NCBI GenBank assembly: GCA_001662425.1
Contig: BDDC01000049.1
Span: 1-64,000 of the forward strand
Length of the DNA: 64,000 nucleotides
Direction: 5' to 3'
DNA from: Chlamydomonas sphaeroides
Lineage: Eukaryota > Chlorophyta > Chlorophyceae > Chlamydomonadales > Chlamydomonadaceae
Below the pieces are notes generated by a model. That model made no database searches, was not told where the DNA came from, and worked only from the letters and a program-made list of their open reading frames with translations. The position numbers and the translations under genes were made by a program. Below are positions 44,101-56,083 of the stretch, one piece after another. Numbering within the stretch: position 1 is the stretch's first letter; every line of letters starts with the position of its first letter.

Positions 44101-47100
44101 CAGATGCACCCGTGCGGGTAGCGAAGCGAAGCGCCGCCTTGAGGGAACCTGAGGCCCACCCCGCATGTGTGCACCGCCTTGCTGACGTCAGCAGCGCATC
44201 AACGGGTGGCCAAGGGCACGCTCGGGGCTGTGCGCATGAGCGGTCACAGCGGCAGTGGGTCGCGTGCAAGCTCGCGCCCGCCCGCCTCCCATGCGCAGGT
44301 GTCGCGCTACCTTGAGGGAGACGAGGAGGTGCGAAGTCTCGGCGGCAGGACCCGGCCCGGCGGGGGTTGGCCCCGTCGCTCCCAGCTGGGGCTGTCCCGC
44401 CTCACGCGCCAGCCGCCCCTCTGCCATTGCCCACCGCCGGCCCCTTCGAAACTTTACTTTCCTCACCACCCGTCGCCCCTCCGCCTCGCACAACTCACCT
44501 GCACCCACTGCCCCTTTCACACTCCTCCTTGCCGCCTCCCCAGCTCCGCCGCCTGCTCATGCCCCGCTTTCTGCCCATGGTGGTGGAGCCGCGGCCCTGG
44601 TGCGGCCCCCGCAGCGGCGGCTTCCTCACCCAGTCCATGCCCATCATCAAGGCGCGCTACAGCCCGCAGGTGCGCTGCTTCACACCTCACCCACGCCCAT
44701 CACCAGTGTGCTCCATGCGTGCACTCGGCGCCTGCCTGGCCCAGTCTGTTGGGGCGGGGGCGGCCTGGCCCAGTCTATGGGGGCGGGGGCGGCCTGCCCA
44801 ACTATCCCATGTCTCCGTGCCGTCCCTGCCCCCCGTCAGGCTCTACCAGCCACGCCTATCTCGCTTCCGTTGGCGTCGCACCCTTGCCCACCCCAAGGCA
44901 CACGCGCCCCCTCCTCTCCCGCCTCCCCAGGTCCTCCAGCGCGTCAAGCAGGCGCACCTCTCCGGCCGCCTGCAGCCGCTGTACGACGGGCTCAGCGTGC
45001 TGGGCAACGTGCCCTGGCGTATCAACACCAAGGTGCTCGGCGTCATCGAGGCCGTCCTCGCGGCGGGTGAGCCTGATACGCCTGCTACGCCCCCACAGCC
45101 TCACGTCGAGTATGATTCCTAGACTCCCTTATGGAAGTAACAAGCATACGGCGTGGAGGGCGAGGCTCTGACAGGCCCCTCGCAGCTGGACTTGCACCCC
45201 CCGCCAACGCCAACCGCCAACCGCTAACCGCCGCAATCGGCACACGCACCCACGCACCTGCTCCCGTCCCTCCCTTTGCCCACCGCCCGTGACGCGGCAG
45301 GCGGAGGCGAGCTGGGGCTGCCGCCCTCCGGCAGCCACGCGCTGCCTCCCCGCATCTCCACCGCCCTCGCCGACACCTACCAGGTGCAGTGCAGTGCAGT
45401 GCAGCGGAACATGTTCTGAGGAGGTGACCACGAGCCCCACCGACACCGCTGCGGCAGGCGCAGGGGCAGGGGCAGGGGCGGCCGGCGGTGGCGGCTGCAG
45501 AGGCCGGCGTGAGGCGTGCAGCCCATCCTGGCGCAGCAGCTTGCAAGTCAGCCCGCTCCTTCCGGTCCGTCCAAGCTGCCTGAAGCTGCCTTGAGCGCGT
45601 GCGTGAGCAGCCGCCCGCCCGCCCGCCCTCAACCCGCCCGCGCCTTCACAAACAGCTGCGCCCTGCCCGTCTCTTCTCTGGCTCCTTACCTCATGCCTTT
45701 TCCCCGTCCCACATTCCCACTCCCGCCGCGCCAGGCGCTGCTGGGCGATGAGGCGCCGCCGCAGCCCGGCACTCCGCACCTGCGGCTGCAGCGCGAGGGC
45801 TGCGGCCGGGGGCAGCTGCTGGTGGGGTCGGGCGCGCTGAGCCGCGGCGAGGAGGTGGCGTACCAGCAGGCCTGCGACGTGAGTTTGGGGGCGCGTGAAT
45901 GCAAAGAGACGTGACGCGCCACGTCATCGCATGTGTCAGGAAGGAGAGCAGCGTATGTCCCCGCTCGGGGGTTGGGCGCGGAGGAAGCACTGTGGGGTTC
46001 GGATGCATCAGGCGGCGCGCCACTGCCCTTCCCTTCCCTTCCCTTCCCTGCCCTGCTCTGCCCTCCACACATACGCCCAGGCCATCCACCTGCTCAACCG
46101 CAACCAGAGCGGCGAGCGCTCGGCGCTGCTGTACCGCCTGGACCTGGCGCGAGAGTACGCGGGGCTGGGCACACGGTGAGGATGGAGGAACGCCTCCGGT
46201 TCTGCATGGATTCCAGGTTTCTGGGGTGCCTGGGGTGTCCGTCCAGCTTCACCGCCTACACATGGAGCGGTAGTATGCGGGGCTGGGAATAAGACCCGGT
46301 ACGGCGGAGCCCCCCTGCCTCCGGGTTCCAGGGTTTGTGTCCGTGGGGGTGCAGGGGATTGTTATCGGTACTCGGTGCCGTGCCGCTTACCGGCTTAGGC
46401 ATACGGGCTGCCTCCTGGGTAATGTCCCACTCACAGGGAAGCAGCTGCTGGCTCCCCCTGCTGGTGCTGCAACCCCACCGGCCGCCCTCTCATGCTCGCG
46501 CCCGCCTGCCTACCTGCCTACCTGCCTACCTGCCTACCTGCCTACCTGCCTGCCTTGCCTCCCTGCCCCTGGCTCCCGCAGGCTGGGCCTCAACCCCGCC
46601 GCCACCGGCCTGGGCGGCGCCGCCGCACGGGAGCCGCTGTCCTTCTACCAGCCGCACCACATCGACTTCCGGTGGGTGCGGAGTGAGGAGGCCGGGCCCC
46701 AAGCGACGCCCGACCGCCCAGCCCCCCTGCGCCATGTCCTAAGTGTACGCTCCGCCTGCTGGCAGGCCCCGAGACCCTGAGCACACGCATTCACGCCCCT
46801 GCCCCCTCCGCCCCCTAAAACTGACACAAACCAGGGGCCGCGCCTACCCGCTGCACCCCCACCTCAACCACCTGGGCGACGACGTGGCTCGCGGGCTGCT
46901 GCAGTTTGGCAGCGGGCGGCCGCTGGGCGAGCGGGGCGACTACTGGCTGCTCATGCAGGTGCGATGGCCCGTCCGGTGCGATTGAGAAGTCAAGTAAGAA
47001 CAAACATGTGAGAGATGTGACACAAAGTAAGCACAAGTAAGCACGACGACCGATGTACGGTAGGGTGTTGACGCCAAGGCAGCGGCGCGGCCAGGCGATC

Positions 47101-50100
47101 ATAGTAACGGAGCGCGTCGCCTTGCGATGGCATGTACCAAGCCCCCTTTCCCCTTTTACCCCCTCCCCTAACCCAGCTGTCCAACCTGTGGGGCAACGGG
47201 GTCGACAAGCTGCCGCTGGCGGAGCGCGTCGCTTGGGCCAAGCAGCACCTCCCAGCGGTGCGGGCGGTGGCGGCCGACCCGCTGGCCAGCGGGCCAAACA
47301 GGTGCGCCGCTAGCAACGGGGCGTGGGGTCGGGGACTGTTGCTGCTTTGGCTGCTGAGGCCGAGAGGAGCAGGGCGCCACAGAGCGCGGTCGTGCAAGTG
47401 CGCCGGCCGGCGAACGCTGCGCAGCTTGAGCAGCTGGGCAGGCGCCTGGTGCCCCGCCGCCATGGGAAAGGCCGGAGCGGGGCCCCGGGGCGGCCACAGC
47501 CTCCGTCACGCCCCGCGGCGCTGCGCCGCCACCATTCCTCTGCTTGCCCATCCCGCGCTTGCCGCCTGCTGCCGCCCTCCCGCTGCCTTCTCCGCAGCGG
47601 CGGCTGGTGGCGGCGCGGCGAGAAGCCCTGGCAGCTGCTGGGCACCTGCCTGGACCTGGCGGCGGCGCTGGAGCACCCGGGCGGCCCCGCAGCCTACGTC
47701 AGCCACCAGCCGGTCAACCAGGTGACTGGCCTGTCTGTGTGGTGGTGGTGTGTTGGGGAGGTGTGGGCCGGTGATGGAGGGGCCACACCTGCACCAAACA
47801 CCTCGGCATCGGCCCCCCCTGGACGGCTCCTGCAGCCGCTCGCAGCGGTGCTCACATCACTGTGCCAATACAACATGGGCTCGGCGCCGCACCAACTCCA
47901 TCGCCCACCCACACCACCTCTACCGCCCACTCATCCGCCCCCTCAGGACGGCACCTGCAACGGCCTGCAGCACTATGCGGCGCTGGCGCGCGACCGCAGC
48001 GGCGGCGCCGCCGTCAACCTCACGCCCATGGACCGGCCGCAGGACGTGTACCAGGTACGGCAACGTACGGCAGGGCGTACGGCAGGGCGTACGGCAGGCC
48101 AGGTCAACGGTCCACAACAGCCTGGCGGTCCCGTCGCCAGTCCCCTTGCAGCCCTGGGCAGCGCTGCGCTCGGGCCCTGGTATTCACGTCCAGCGCCCAA
48201 CAACCGCACGTTGCCTACCTTGCCTGTGTGGCCCTCCGCACAGACGGTGGCGCACGCGGTGGCGCAGCGCGTGGAGCGAGACCGCGCTGCGGGCCGGTCC
48301 GAGGCGGCCAAGGTGCACGGCAGCGTTGACCGGAAGCTGGTCAAACAGACCGTCATGACGTACGTGTACGGCGTCACGATGGTGGGCGCGCGGCAGCAGT
48401 TTGAGAACCGCCTCGAGGAGCGCGGCTGGACCAACCCCAAGGAGCGCCGCAAGGTGCGCCTGCCTGGGGCTGGCGCGCGGCGGCCGGGTCGGACGCACCG
48501 CTCCCGCACCTTCGTGGACGCCCCCCTCCCGCACCTGCTGCAGCCCCTGCTGCAGTTGCCTGGCGGCCACGTAGCCCTGTACCCTGCGCTGCCCCCCTCT
48601 GCCCCCCTCCTCCCGGTGGCCACCTGCCTGGCGAAGGCCACCTTTGTCCGTGCCCGTCCGTACATACCTGCATGTGTGCGAAACCCATGTGTGCCGCCGC
48701 TGCACCCCCTCCCGCTCCCCTCCTCCCAGTTGGCCACCTACCTGGCCAAGGTGACGTTCGAGTCCATGGGCGACGTCTTCCAGTCGGCCGTGGCGGTGCG
48801 CTCCTGGCTGGGCGACTGCGCCAAGGTGCGGCCGGCTGGGTGCGCAGTGCGCCTCACTGGACGTCATCAACTCAGTGGTGGCGACAGGGCACAGGGCGTT
48901 CGTCTATCAGTTATGTAAACACGCCCCGCGCGGCACGCCCTGGGTTGATGAGGGTGTTCCAGGGTTAGGTAGAACAGAACCCCACACGCGGCACAGCACG
49001 GTGTGCTTGCCCTAGGTGAGCGCTCCGGGGGGACGCTGCTGCGCCGAAGGTGCGGCCGGCTGGCCGGCCATGGCCCATACTGCGGTGGCTGTTACTGTTA
49101 CTGTTACTGTTACACCGCAAAGCGGAGGTCGCCGAGGCGGAACGGCCCTGTCGGCAGGCGGACTGGCGCTGCCTCCACCCCTGCCCTCCCTGCGCAATAC
49201 GCCGTGTCCACCGCAGCTCACGAGGGCACGAACACGCGGCCCTCCTTCCCCTGCCCTTCGCCCGCAGTACGCTGTGTCCGCCGGCTCGCCCGTGGTGTGG
49301 ACCTCGCCGCTGGGCTTCCCCGTGGAGCAGCCCTACCGCAAGGCTGCCAAGCTGGTCGTCAATACGCCGCTGCAGGTGAGCGGGCCAGGGAGGGCCCCGC
49401 GTAGCCGCGTAGCTAGCGCGCTAGCACAACCTCAGTAGCAGCTAGCCTCAGCTAGCAGCTAGACGCTTGCCGCAGCTAGCTGCAGTTAGCGTCAGCTAGC
49501 CGTAGTACCCAGCTGCTCAGCACAGCGACGCCCGCACGCCGCCAAGCTGGTCGTAAGCACGCCGCTGCAGGTGGCGCGCTTGGCGCCTGGCGCCTGGCGC
49601 CGTTCCAGCCCTAGCAGCACAAGCCTGGCATAGCACCTGCACGTCTTGAGCGCGCCGCTGTCGGCTGCAACGGTGTGGCATATGCCCTGGCATGGGCCGG
49701 GCACACGCCCGCGCGCTGCGGCGCCAGCTGGTTGTGAAGCACGGACCCGGACCTGCCGGCTCGCCGGGCACCACCTCGGGCCAAGGCAGCGAGCCCGCTT
49801 GCCGCGCGGCTCCGCGCCTCCCGGCCCCTGGCGCCTACGCTGCGGTTGAGGACTTGCCGCCGCGCGACAACCAGCCTTCTGCCCTGGCGCTCATGCTGGT
49901 CCTGCCCCGCGTGCCGTCGCCCGTGGACTGGGCAGTCTTCCGCAGCACTGGCATGTTGACCCCTCGGCCCCGGCCCCGGCCCCGCCGCACCTGCCCGCCG
50001 CGTACCCCCACCCCCCACAGAACTTTACGCTGCGCGACAACCGGGCCGAGGTGGTCCCGCCCATCGACAGCCGGGCGCAGCGCACCGGCTTCTCGCCCAA

Positions 50101-51132
50101 CTACATCCACGCGCTGGACGGGGCGCACATGATGATGGCGGCCGCAGAGGTGCGCCCTGCCACGGTGGCTCTGGCTGTGGCTCTGGCTGTGGCGGTGGCT
50201 GTGGCGACGCACTGCTGCAGCCCGGGCTGTGATGCCTTTGGCGGCACGCGCATCACCGCCGGGGTGCCCGCAGGGGTGCACCGGCTGGGGCCGACACGTG
50301 CGGCCGCAGCCGCCGGCGCGCTGCCGCGGGCACGGGCAGGGGCAGGGGCACGACCGCCAGCCTGCGGTGCGCGTTGCCATTGCCCGAGGGCACGCCTGGC
50401 GCCCCCTTTGCGCCGCAGCCCAGCCGCGCCCAGGCCACCACCCTGCTTGCGCTGCTGCCCCTGCCCAGCTCCCTGTTGCTGCTCCCGCTCCCACCATCAT
50501 CGCCACCGCCTGGTTTCAGGTGCGGCGGCTGGGCGCGTCCTTCGCCAGCGTGCACGACAGCTACTGGACACACGCGGCCACAGTGGACGACATGAGCCGC
50601 GCCATCCGGTGGGTTGGCGCCGTCCTGGGCCGTGGCTAGGGCCATGTGCACTTGAGGCCGCGCTGCCAGCCGCACCAGCGCTGAGCGGTTGCGTGGGCGG
50701 CCCGTCTGCTGATACCGTCTGCGCGCCGGCGCCAGGCGCCCAGTCGCCGTGCTGCGCGACACCGTCATCGCGCCGTGCGGCCGAACGCCCCCCTCCCTCC
50801 TGCTCATGCCCCGCTCGGGCCAGAGCTCCTTGCTCGGAGCTGGCGAATCAGTTCATGTACACCTTGGCGCCGCTCCGAGCTGCGCACCAGCCCGCCACAC
50901 CTTCCCTCGGCACGCGCCGTGCCAAAACCCTGCCTTCATTTCCCCTCCCCTTCCCCCCGCCAGCGACACCTTTGTCACGCTGCACGAGCGGCCGCTGCTG
51001 CACGAGCTGCGCTCCGAGCTGCTCACCAGCCCGCTGTACGAGCGGGCGGACAGGGCGCTGCTGCCGCGAGTGCCCAAGGCCGGCGACCTGGACCTCGGCC
51101 TGGTGCGCCAGTCGACCTACTTCTTCTCGTGA
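38102..51132 (+). CDS. RPOT: T7-like organellar (mitochondrial) RNA polymerase
   Basis: Twenty-seven phase-consistent exons, 1602 residues: 38102-39457, 39931-40079, 40450-40591, 40735-41053, 41309-41379, 41511-41777, 42053-42142, 42724-42852, 43100-43219, 43800-43979, 44299-44328, 44544-44669, 44931-45066, 45301-45383, 45735-45878, 46081-46175, 46582-46671, 46835-46958, 47177-47301, 47598-47721, 47947-48054, 48244-48453, 48730-48825, 49268-49375, 50021-50149, 50520-50608, 50964-51132. Single-subunit polymerase motifs are intact: DFRGRAYPLHPHLNHLGDD; motif A DGTCNGLQH with catalytic D1301; motif B with K1370 and Y1378 (VKQTVMTYVYG); motif C VHDSYWTH with D1530; terminal STYFFS like plant RpoT ends. 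The first 450 residues form one exon: a Ser/Ala/Arg-rich likely presequence, then four Lys/Arg blocks. A 42-nt exon-like segment at 42993-43034 could be an in-frame alternative exon. The length exceeds plant RpoT (about 1000) because of Ala/Gly-rich insertions. Confidence 0.95.
41741..41898 (+). repeat. tandem duplication of exon 6 end plus donor (RPOT)
   Basis: 41741-41790 (last 37 exon bases and donor) and 41849-41898 align over 50 bases with few differences (GGGCAGCGAGGACGAGATGC versus GGGCAGCGAGGGCGAGGTGC). Downstream intron sequence also partly repeats (GTGTACGTGTTCGTG versus GTGTGTGTTTCGTG), giving a period of 108 bases. Confidence 0.85.
42109..42478 (+). repeat. three copies of the exon 7 end plus donor (RPOT)
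   Basis: The sequence GCCACCGCGGCGCCCATGGT with its following G-rich donor region occurs at the true exon 7 end (42109-42160), again at 42314-42362, and as CACAGCGGCGCCCATGATGG at 42430-42475. Confidence 0.88.
42148..42300 (+). repeat. 35-bp minisatellite in RPOT intron 7
   Basis: Four tandem units of about 35 bases, each with CGGAACCCAGGGCGGGGGAG followed by GGGAAAGCA or GGGAAGCAGTGGCA. It begins just after the donor at 42142. Confidence 0.92.
42985..43370 (+). repeat. decoy copies of both ends of RPOT exon 9
   Basis: An acceptor-side copy at 42985-43022 (CGCCAGATGGACCCGGCCCG) resembles the real exon 9 start (CGCCAGGTGGACCCCGGCCT at 43095-43114). A donor-side copy at 43339-43370 (GAGACGCGCATCCGGGTGAG) resembles the real exon 9 end (GAGACCCGCATCCGGGTAAG at 43205-43224). 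Confidence 0.85.
43995..44160 (+). repeat. dispersed repeat A, copy 2, in RPOT intron 10
   Basis: Matches copy 1 at 4630-4812 over about 155 bases, same orientation. It starts about 15 bases after the exon 10 donor. Shared landmarks are TGTTCAACTTT, GGTTGGTGACGCGCTGG, GAAGTAGGGAT (AAAGTAGGGAT in copy 1) and GATGCACCCGTGCGGG. Confidence 0.85.
46496..46560. repeat. CCTGCCTA octamer array
   Basis: About six CCTGCCTA units ending in CCTTGCCTCC just before the acceptor of RPOT exon 17; the array doubles as that acceptor's pyrimidine tract. Confidence 0.9.
48895..49010 (+). repeat. dispersed repeat C-related element in RPOT intron 23
   Basis: Contains CGGCACGCCCTGGGTTGATG, similar to a block of repeat A, followed by GGTTAGGTAGAACAGAACCC, the reverse complement of the repeat C core at 14800-14850. 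It suggests that A and C are parts of one mosaic family. Confidence 0.65.
49400..49575 (+). repeat. AGCTAGC-rich tract and decoy copy of exon 24 end (RPOT)
   Basis: From 49400 to 49505 the sequence is dominated by TAGCTAGC/CAGCTAGC units, which are self-complementary. Directly after it, 49535-49575 repeats the end of exon 24 (GCCAAGCTGGTCGTAAGCAC, then GCCGCTGCAGGT; true copy 49343-49378). Confidence 0.85.
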
Positions 51133-51439
51133 GGAGAACACAAGACCGGAATGCGGACGGGCACGGCAGCGCAGCGCGGGCAAGTGGCGCGAGCGGGAAC
51201 AGGGGAGGCAGGCGACCCCGGGCAAAGGCCTGGGCCTTGCGGCCGACATCGCGCAAAGCCTGGGCGCTACGGTGCCAGGCGCTAGGGGCGGGGCAAAGGG
51301 TGTGGTGGCACGGGTGCATGATGGGGCTGGCAGGGGATGGAATAGTCGGGGACAAAGATTGGAGAGCCTGGCGTGTGCAAGGCGATGAGCTCGGCGTAGC
51401 GTGACGGGCCGGCGCCCCGCAGCGCGGGTAGGAGGGGCA

Positions 51440-51550
51440 GGGCGCTTGGGTGGTGCGGAGGGGATGGCGCGGAGGGGATGGCGCGGAGGGGGTGGCGTTG
51501 AGGGGATGGCGCGGAGGGGGTGGTGCAGAGGGAACGGCGCGGAGGGGCTC
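51440..51550 (+). repeat. 15-bp minisatellite
   Basis: Units of GATGGCGCGGAGGGG with variants (GGTGGCGTTGAGGGG, GGTGGTGCAGAGGGA), about seven copies, in the RPOT 3' flank. Confidence 0.9.
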
Positions 51551-52736
51551 GCGTGGCCTTTTGGCAGAGCACGGGGGCAGCGGGGACGTGGGCAGCAGTG
51601 CGGTGGCTGGGTGTGGAAGAAAGGCGTTTGTGGCGGTGGCGGTGTGGTGGTCGTGATTGCGGTGTTGGGGGCGGGCAGAGGGGCACCATGCCGCACGGCA
51701 GCGAGTCAGCGGGTTGGGGTCTCGGTAGTGGGTGGTGGGTGGTATGCGTGCGGGGTGGGGGGGTGCGTGCGCCTTCGGGCCGCCTGCGCTGCGGCGAGCA
51801 CGGCGGCGTGTAGGCTGCGGTCTGGCACCGGCCCGGGAGCCCACGGCGCAGGGCAGCGGCGAGGGCCAAGCTCGCCAGACAAATCGCAAGATAGCAAGCC
51901 TGCGTAACGCCCGCCGTGTGCCGACCGGCGTTGGGGCTACAGCGAAGGGTTTGATAGCCCAGGGGTGCGTTCCGAGGGGCGGGCCAAGCGAGCCTGACGG
52001 CCTGACGCCAGACCACCAGCCGGCCCCTGCACCAGAAAAGGATGCGCCACCGGCATGTGAAGCCACGGCCGAGGTGAATGGCGTATCGGTGAATGGCGTA
52101 GTCTGTATTCGGTAGTGGCGCCCAGGGATTGCGGCAGCGCGCAGCAAATGTGGTGGATACCGTACCAGGAAGGCCGCCTCAGGGGTGTGGCTTGGACTCA
52201 CGCTTGCCGTTATGTTGCGGAGAAGCCGCTGATGCCGTCGACCTGTGGCCAACAAGGGGGAGTCAGCTTCTTCGAAGCGGAAAAGGGCGTAGCCCCTGTG
52301 ACTTTTTGGGCGCGCTGTGATGATGGGGCCCGGGGCGGGGTCGGGGGGCCCGAGCGCGTCACTGGGTTTGGCCTTCCCCCAGCGACAGGGCGCTCTTCCC
52401 TGCAACGAGGCGTCGAGGTTCGTTGACAGGCGCAGCGTAACGTTTGTTACCGTGTTAACGGACCGCAACACATTGCGCATTGGCGACGCGGCTAACCCCG
52501 CTGCAACGCAGCAAACCTTTCATAGGTGTCCGCGTACGTACCTGGGCGCATCGAGGGGATCGCGCCCGGCTTCCGCTGAACCGCGCTAGACCGATGTTGC
52601 CGGCTGCTCGACTTCGCACAAGCGCAGATGCGCTTGTAGTTCCTTCCAATTGACGTAGCATGTAGCTAAAAGTACGCTGTCATGTTCTGACTTGTTACCG
52701 TGGCAAAGCAGGTTCGGATGCGGTATTGACAGCTGA

Positions 52737-53103
52737 NNNNNNNNNNNNNNNNNNNNNNNNNNNNNNNNNNNNNNNNNNNNNNNNNNNNNNNNNNNNNNNN
52801 NNNNNNNNNNNNNNNNNNNNNNNNNNNNNNNNNNNNNNNNNNNNNNNNNNNNNNNNNNNNNNNNNNNNNNNNNNNNNNNNNNNNNNNNNNNNNNNNNNNN
52901 NNNNNNNNNNNNNNNNNNNNNNNNNNNNNNNNNNNNNNNNNNNNNNNNNNNNNNNNNNNNNNNNNNNNNNNNNNNNNNNNNNNNNNNNNNNNNNNNNNNN
53001 NNNNNNNNNNNNNNNNNNNNNNNNNNNNNNNNNNNNNNNNNNNNNNNNNNNNNNNNNNNNNNNNNNNNNNNNNNNNNNNNNNNNNNNNNNNNNNNNNNNN
53101 NNN
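52737..53103. other. assembly gap
   Basis: Run of N about 367 bases long; nothing can be said about its content. Confidence 1.
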
Positions 53104-54191
53104 CGTAACAGCATGTTTGCTATGTGACTGCGTGCGGCAGTCAACGTTCGCCTCCGTTGTCAGCTTGTCACCGTCAGGTCGCGCACCCAACTTCGCGAAA
53201 CGATTTTTCCTGGCCCACCGCCGACCGCCATGCGATACCGCATGCACTATGCTATCGCTCGGCACCGCGGGTTGGGCCTGGCATTAACGTTGTGCGGCTT
53301 CAGACACAGGCAGGCAGGCAGGCAGGGACGGACGCCCCAATCCCTAGGGGCTCCGCCCCCCAACCCGCTGCGCGGGGGGGGGCTACGCCCAAAAATGAGA
53401 AATGCGAGCAAAGGCAGCACGGTATCCGGCACCTAGGTCTTGCTACATGAAGCGGTATGAGCACTCGGCATGGCTGCTGTGGTAGGGCTCAGGGAAGGCG
53501 GAAGGGCATCTCCTGCCACACCTAGTCCCAGCCTATTGCAGCCGGGCAACAAAAGGCGCAAGCACCCGCGAAGTACCCCGCCCACATCTGTCCACTCGTG
53601 TCAATTTGACCGCCTCCACGGACCACGCCTATCCGTGGGCCCGTTTTGCCGGTTTGCAGGGCATGGGGGACACTATGAAGAGCAGAGCACACCTCGCAGG
53701 CAACAGGCGCCGCTTGCAGCGCTCGCCGACCCGTACGTTTTGCTGACCCGGGGGTCGCGCCTTGCTGAAATGCCGGCGCCGCCAGTGATCGTGGAATACA
53801 AGCTCAGAAAATGGTGCAGTGAAGATCTAAGCGTCCCTCAAATCGGGTTTCGCGTCGCCTTCTCGGCTCGACTCAGGCCGGGGTTTCTGAGTTCGAGCGT
53901 CGTTTCTTGCAGCGAAGCTCGAAACGGCGCAAATTGCAATGAGGATGCTACGCAGCCAACAGCGACGCGTTGAGGGCGGCCGGTTTCTCTCGATGGCCGG
54001 TGGCAGCGCGCTGTGCGTTGGCATGTCGTCGTCGCTTTTCGATCAGTGAACCAAACGCCCAGCTCGTCACCGCGTCTACTCCATATTGAACGCCTCATTT
54101 ACACTCGTGTATGCTGCAGTGCTCTCTAGCCTCCTGCCACCGCACCCGCTACGCATCCACCGCAACAGCCCGAACCCGCCCCGAATCAACC

Positions 54192-56083
54192 ATGGCCGAG
54201 GAGTGGTCGAACCCATGCTACGGCGTGCTGGCGGCACCCGGCGGCCCAGTTGCCTGCCGTGAGTTCCGGACGGGTGGCGGTCGCGCCTTCACGAAGACTG
54301 CGTTGACTGCGTTGCGGCGGTACTGCCAGAGTTTGTCGCCATCCGATTTGTTACGACACATTCGTGCAAAGGCGGCAAGACCAAACGAGCAGCGCTGCGA
54401 CCCGATCGGCGCCAGACTGGAATGGCGACAAGTCGCTAATCGCTTTGACATCCCGACCCCATTCGCCATGCGCCCGCCGCAGTTCTCACGTGCTTTGCTC
54501 CGTGTGTTACGTATGGTGTCAATGTAAGATATGGGAAAAGCTTGTGGTGGCGGCGGGGTATGTGTTTTATGTCATTTCTTCTGTGATGCCCGCTGTCCGA
54601 GCGTTCGCCAGACCGGTGCACGTCTCACGCGGCTTGATCCCCTCCGTGCACTGTTGTGCAGGTGTCCAAGTTCCCCGAGGACCCTGAGACCAGCTCGGCC
54701 AACGTACTTGGCGCCGGCAACTCTACCTTCGGCACCGGTACGCCTGGCAGCTTGTGCCAAGCTACGTCTGGGAGCTCCGTCCAGGGCAGAAAGGTTCAGG
54801 CCAGAAACAGCGGCGCCTGCACCCCACCTTCCGGCTCAGCGCTTGCCTCTTCTGCCCGCCCTGGTGCCGCAGGTGTCTATTGCCTGGCCTCGTGCGTGGG
54901 CTGCCCCTGCGTCGTGCACATCCCCGTTCGCCAGGTGCGCCAGCTGCCACAGCGCTCGTGCAGCGAAAGGCAGCCGTCGCCCGCACCCTCAGCCACCCTC
55001 CAACCGCGCCCCCGACGCCTTTTAACCAGTTTCTCTCTTTTGAAATGCCGGTAACATGTTGAGCCGGGCTTGGTTAGCTCAAAGGCTGCCCACCAGGCCG
55101 TTACTCCCTCGGTACTTCTCCTCTTACCCCTTCCTCCTCCCTTGTCGGCCCCTCTTCCTCTCGCCCGCTCACGCCGCGCCTGCCAACACAACAGTACATC
55201 CGCAAGAAGTACAACATCAAGGAGCCGGCGCACGGGCTGCTGGAGGACGTGTTTATGACGGTGGGCGCCGCCGCATGGGGCTGCAAGGTTGCGGGACAGC
55301 GTGCCGCCTCCATGCTGGTGTGACCCACGTGGCCCCCAATGCCTTGCATGACCCCTGTGCCGTGGCGGTCTTCCTCTGCCCCGCAGTGGTGCTGCTCCTG
55401 CTGCTCGCTGGTCCAGGAGTACAACGAGATCGCCAAGCACACCGGCGGCGCCGAGGGTAAGGGCCGGGCCCCATGCAGCGCGCACGCCGCGTCACCACTC
55501 GCAGAGCTGGCTTGCTCGGCGCCATAGCTCAGCGCCGTCGCGACCGGCCGATATCGCGGGCTGATGTGGTAGCCACCATTCCTGAGGCTCTGGCCGCTCG
55601 CACCTGGGGCGGCAAGTATGCGCAAGGGGCCAGGCCCTCCGCCTTATGCCTGCATGCCTGCCACTTGTGCGTCCCAGGTGGCTTCTTCACGGACCTCAAG
55701 TCAGCGGCGAACACGGCGGCGGCCGACGCCAAGCAGGGCGCCGTGGTGGGTGTGGGTGTTGGGTCGGGCGGGATGTGGGTCTGGCGCAGCGCGGCCCGTG
55801 CGTGCCGAGGCAGGGGAGGCACTGCGTCCCCCGTGTGAGGGAGGGCCCGCGATGCGGGGCTTGCCGTTAGGTGAGATGTACTGCCCATGTGCGTGTGCGC
55901 CTGCAGGCGGCAAAGGAGGCTGTCATGAAGAAGGAGGAGAAGGCTGAGGAGAAGAAGGAGGAGAAGGCCGAGGAGAAGAAGGTTGAGGAGAAGGTTGAGG
56001 AGAAGGCCGAGGAGAAGAAGGCCGAGGAGAAGGTCGAGGAGAAGAAGGAGGAGAAGGCTGAGGAGAAGAAGGAGGCCGCGTAG
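54192..56083 (+). CDS. PLAC8-domain Cys-rich protein with Lys/Glu tail
   Basis: Eight phase-consistent exons: 54192-54258, 54483-54523, 54662-54737, 54873-54934, 55195-55260, 55387-55456, 55678-55745, 55907-56083; 208 residues. It begins MAEEWSNPCYGVL. The 41-base exon 2 supplies LLTCFAPCVTYGVN, the PLAC8 CxxxxxPCV signature. Exon 4 adds YCLASCVGCPCVVHIPV. Exons 5-6 give YIRKKYNIKEP, LLEDVFMT and WCCSCCSLVQEYNEI, the second Cys-rich block and the conserved QEYxE of the family. PLAC8 proteins are membrane-associated; plant relatives affect organ size, Cd2+ or Ca2+ handling. Unusually, after GGFFTDLKSAANTAA the chain ends in about 50 residues of almost only Lys, Glu, Val and Ala, a likely single charged alpha-helix. 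Confidence 0.9.

Larger units (their letters stand above)
51133..54191. other. gene-poor region with second assembly gap
   Basis: RPOT 3' flank, a 15-base minisatellite (51440-51545), G-rich tracts, a long N run (52737-53103) and less GC-rich sequence at 52430-52720 and 53900-54190. Short GC palindromes near 53335-53390 are described separately. No open frame shows family resemblance or a splice chain. Confidence 0.55.

Noticed and set aside
53408..53440. Short match AGCACGGTATCCGGC to 18065-18080
   Set aside because: Only about 15 bases; too short to call a shared element without more copies.
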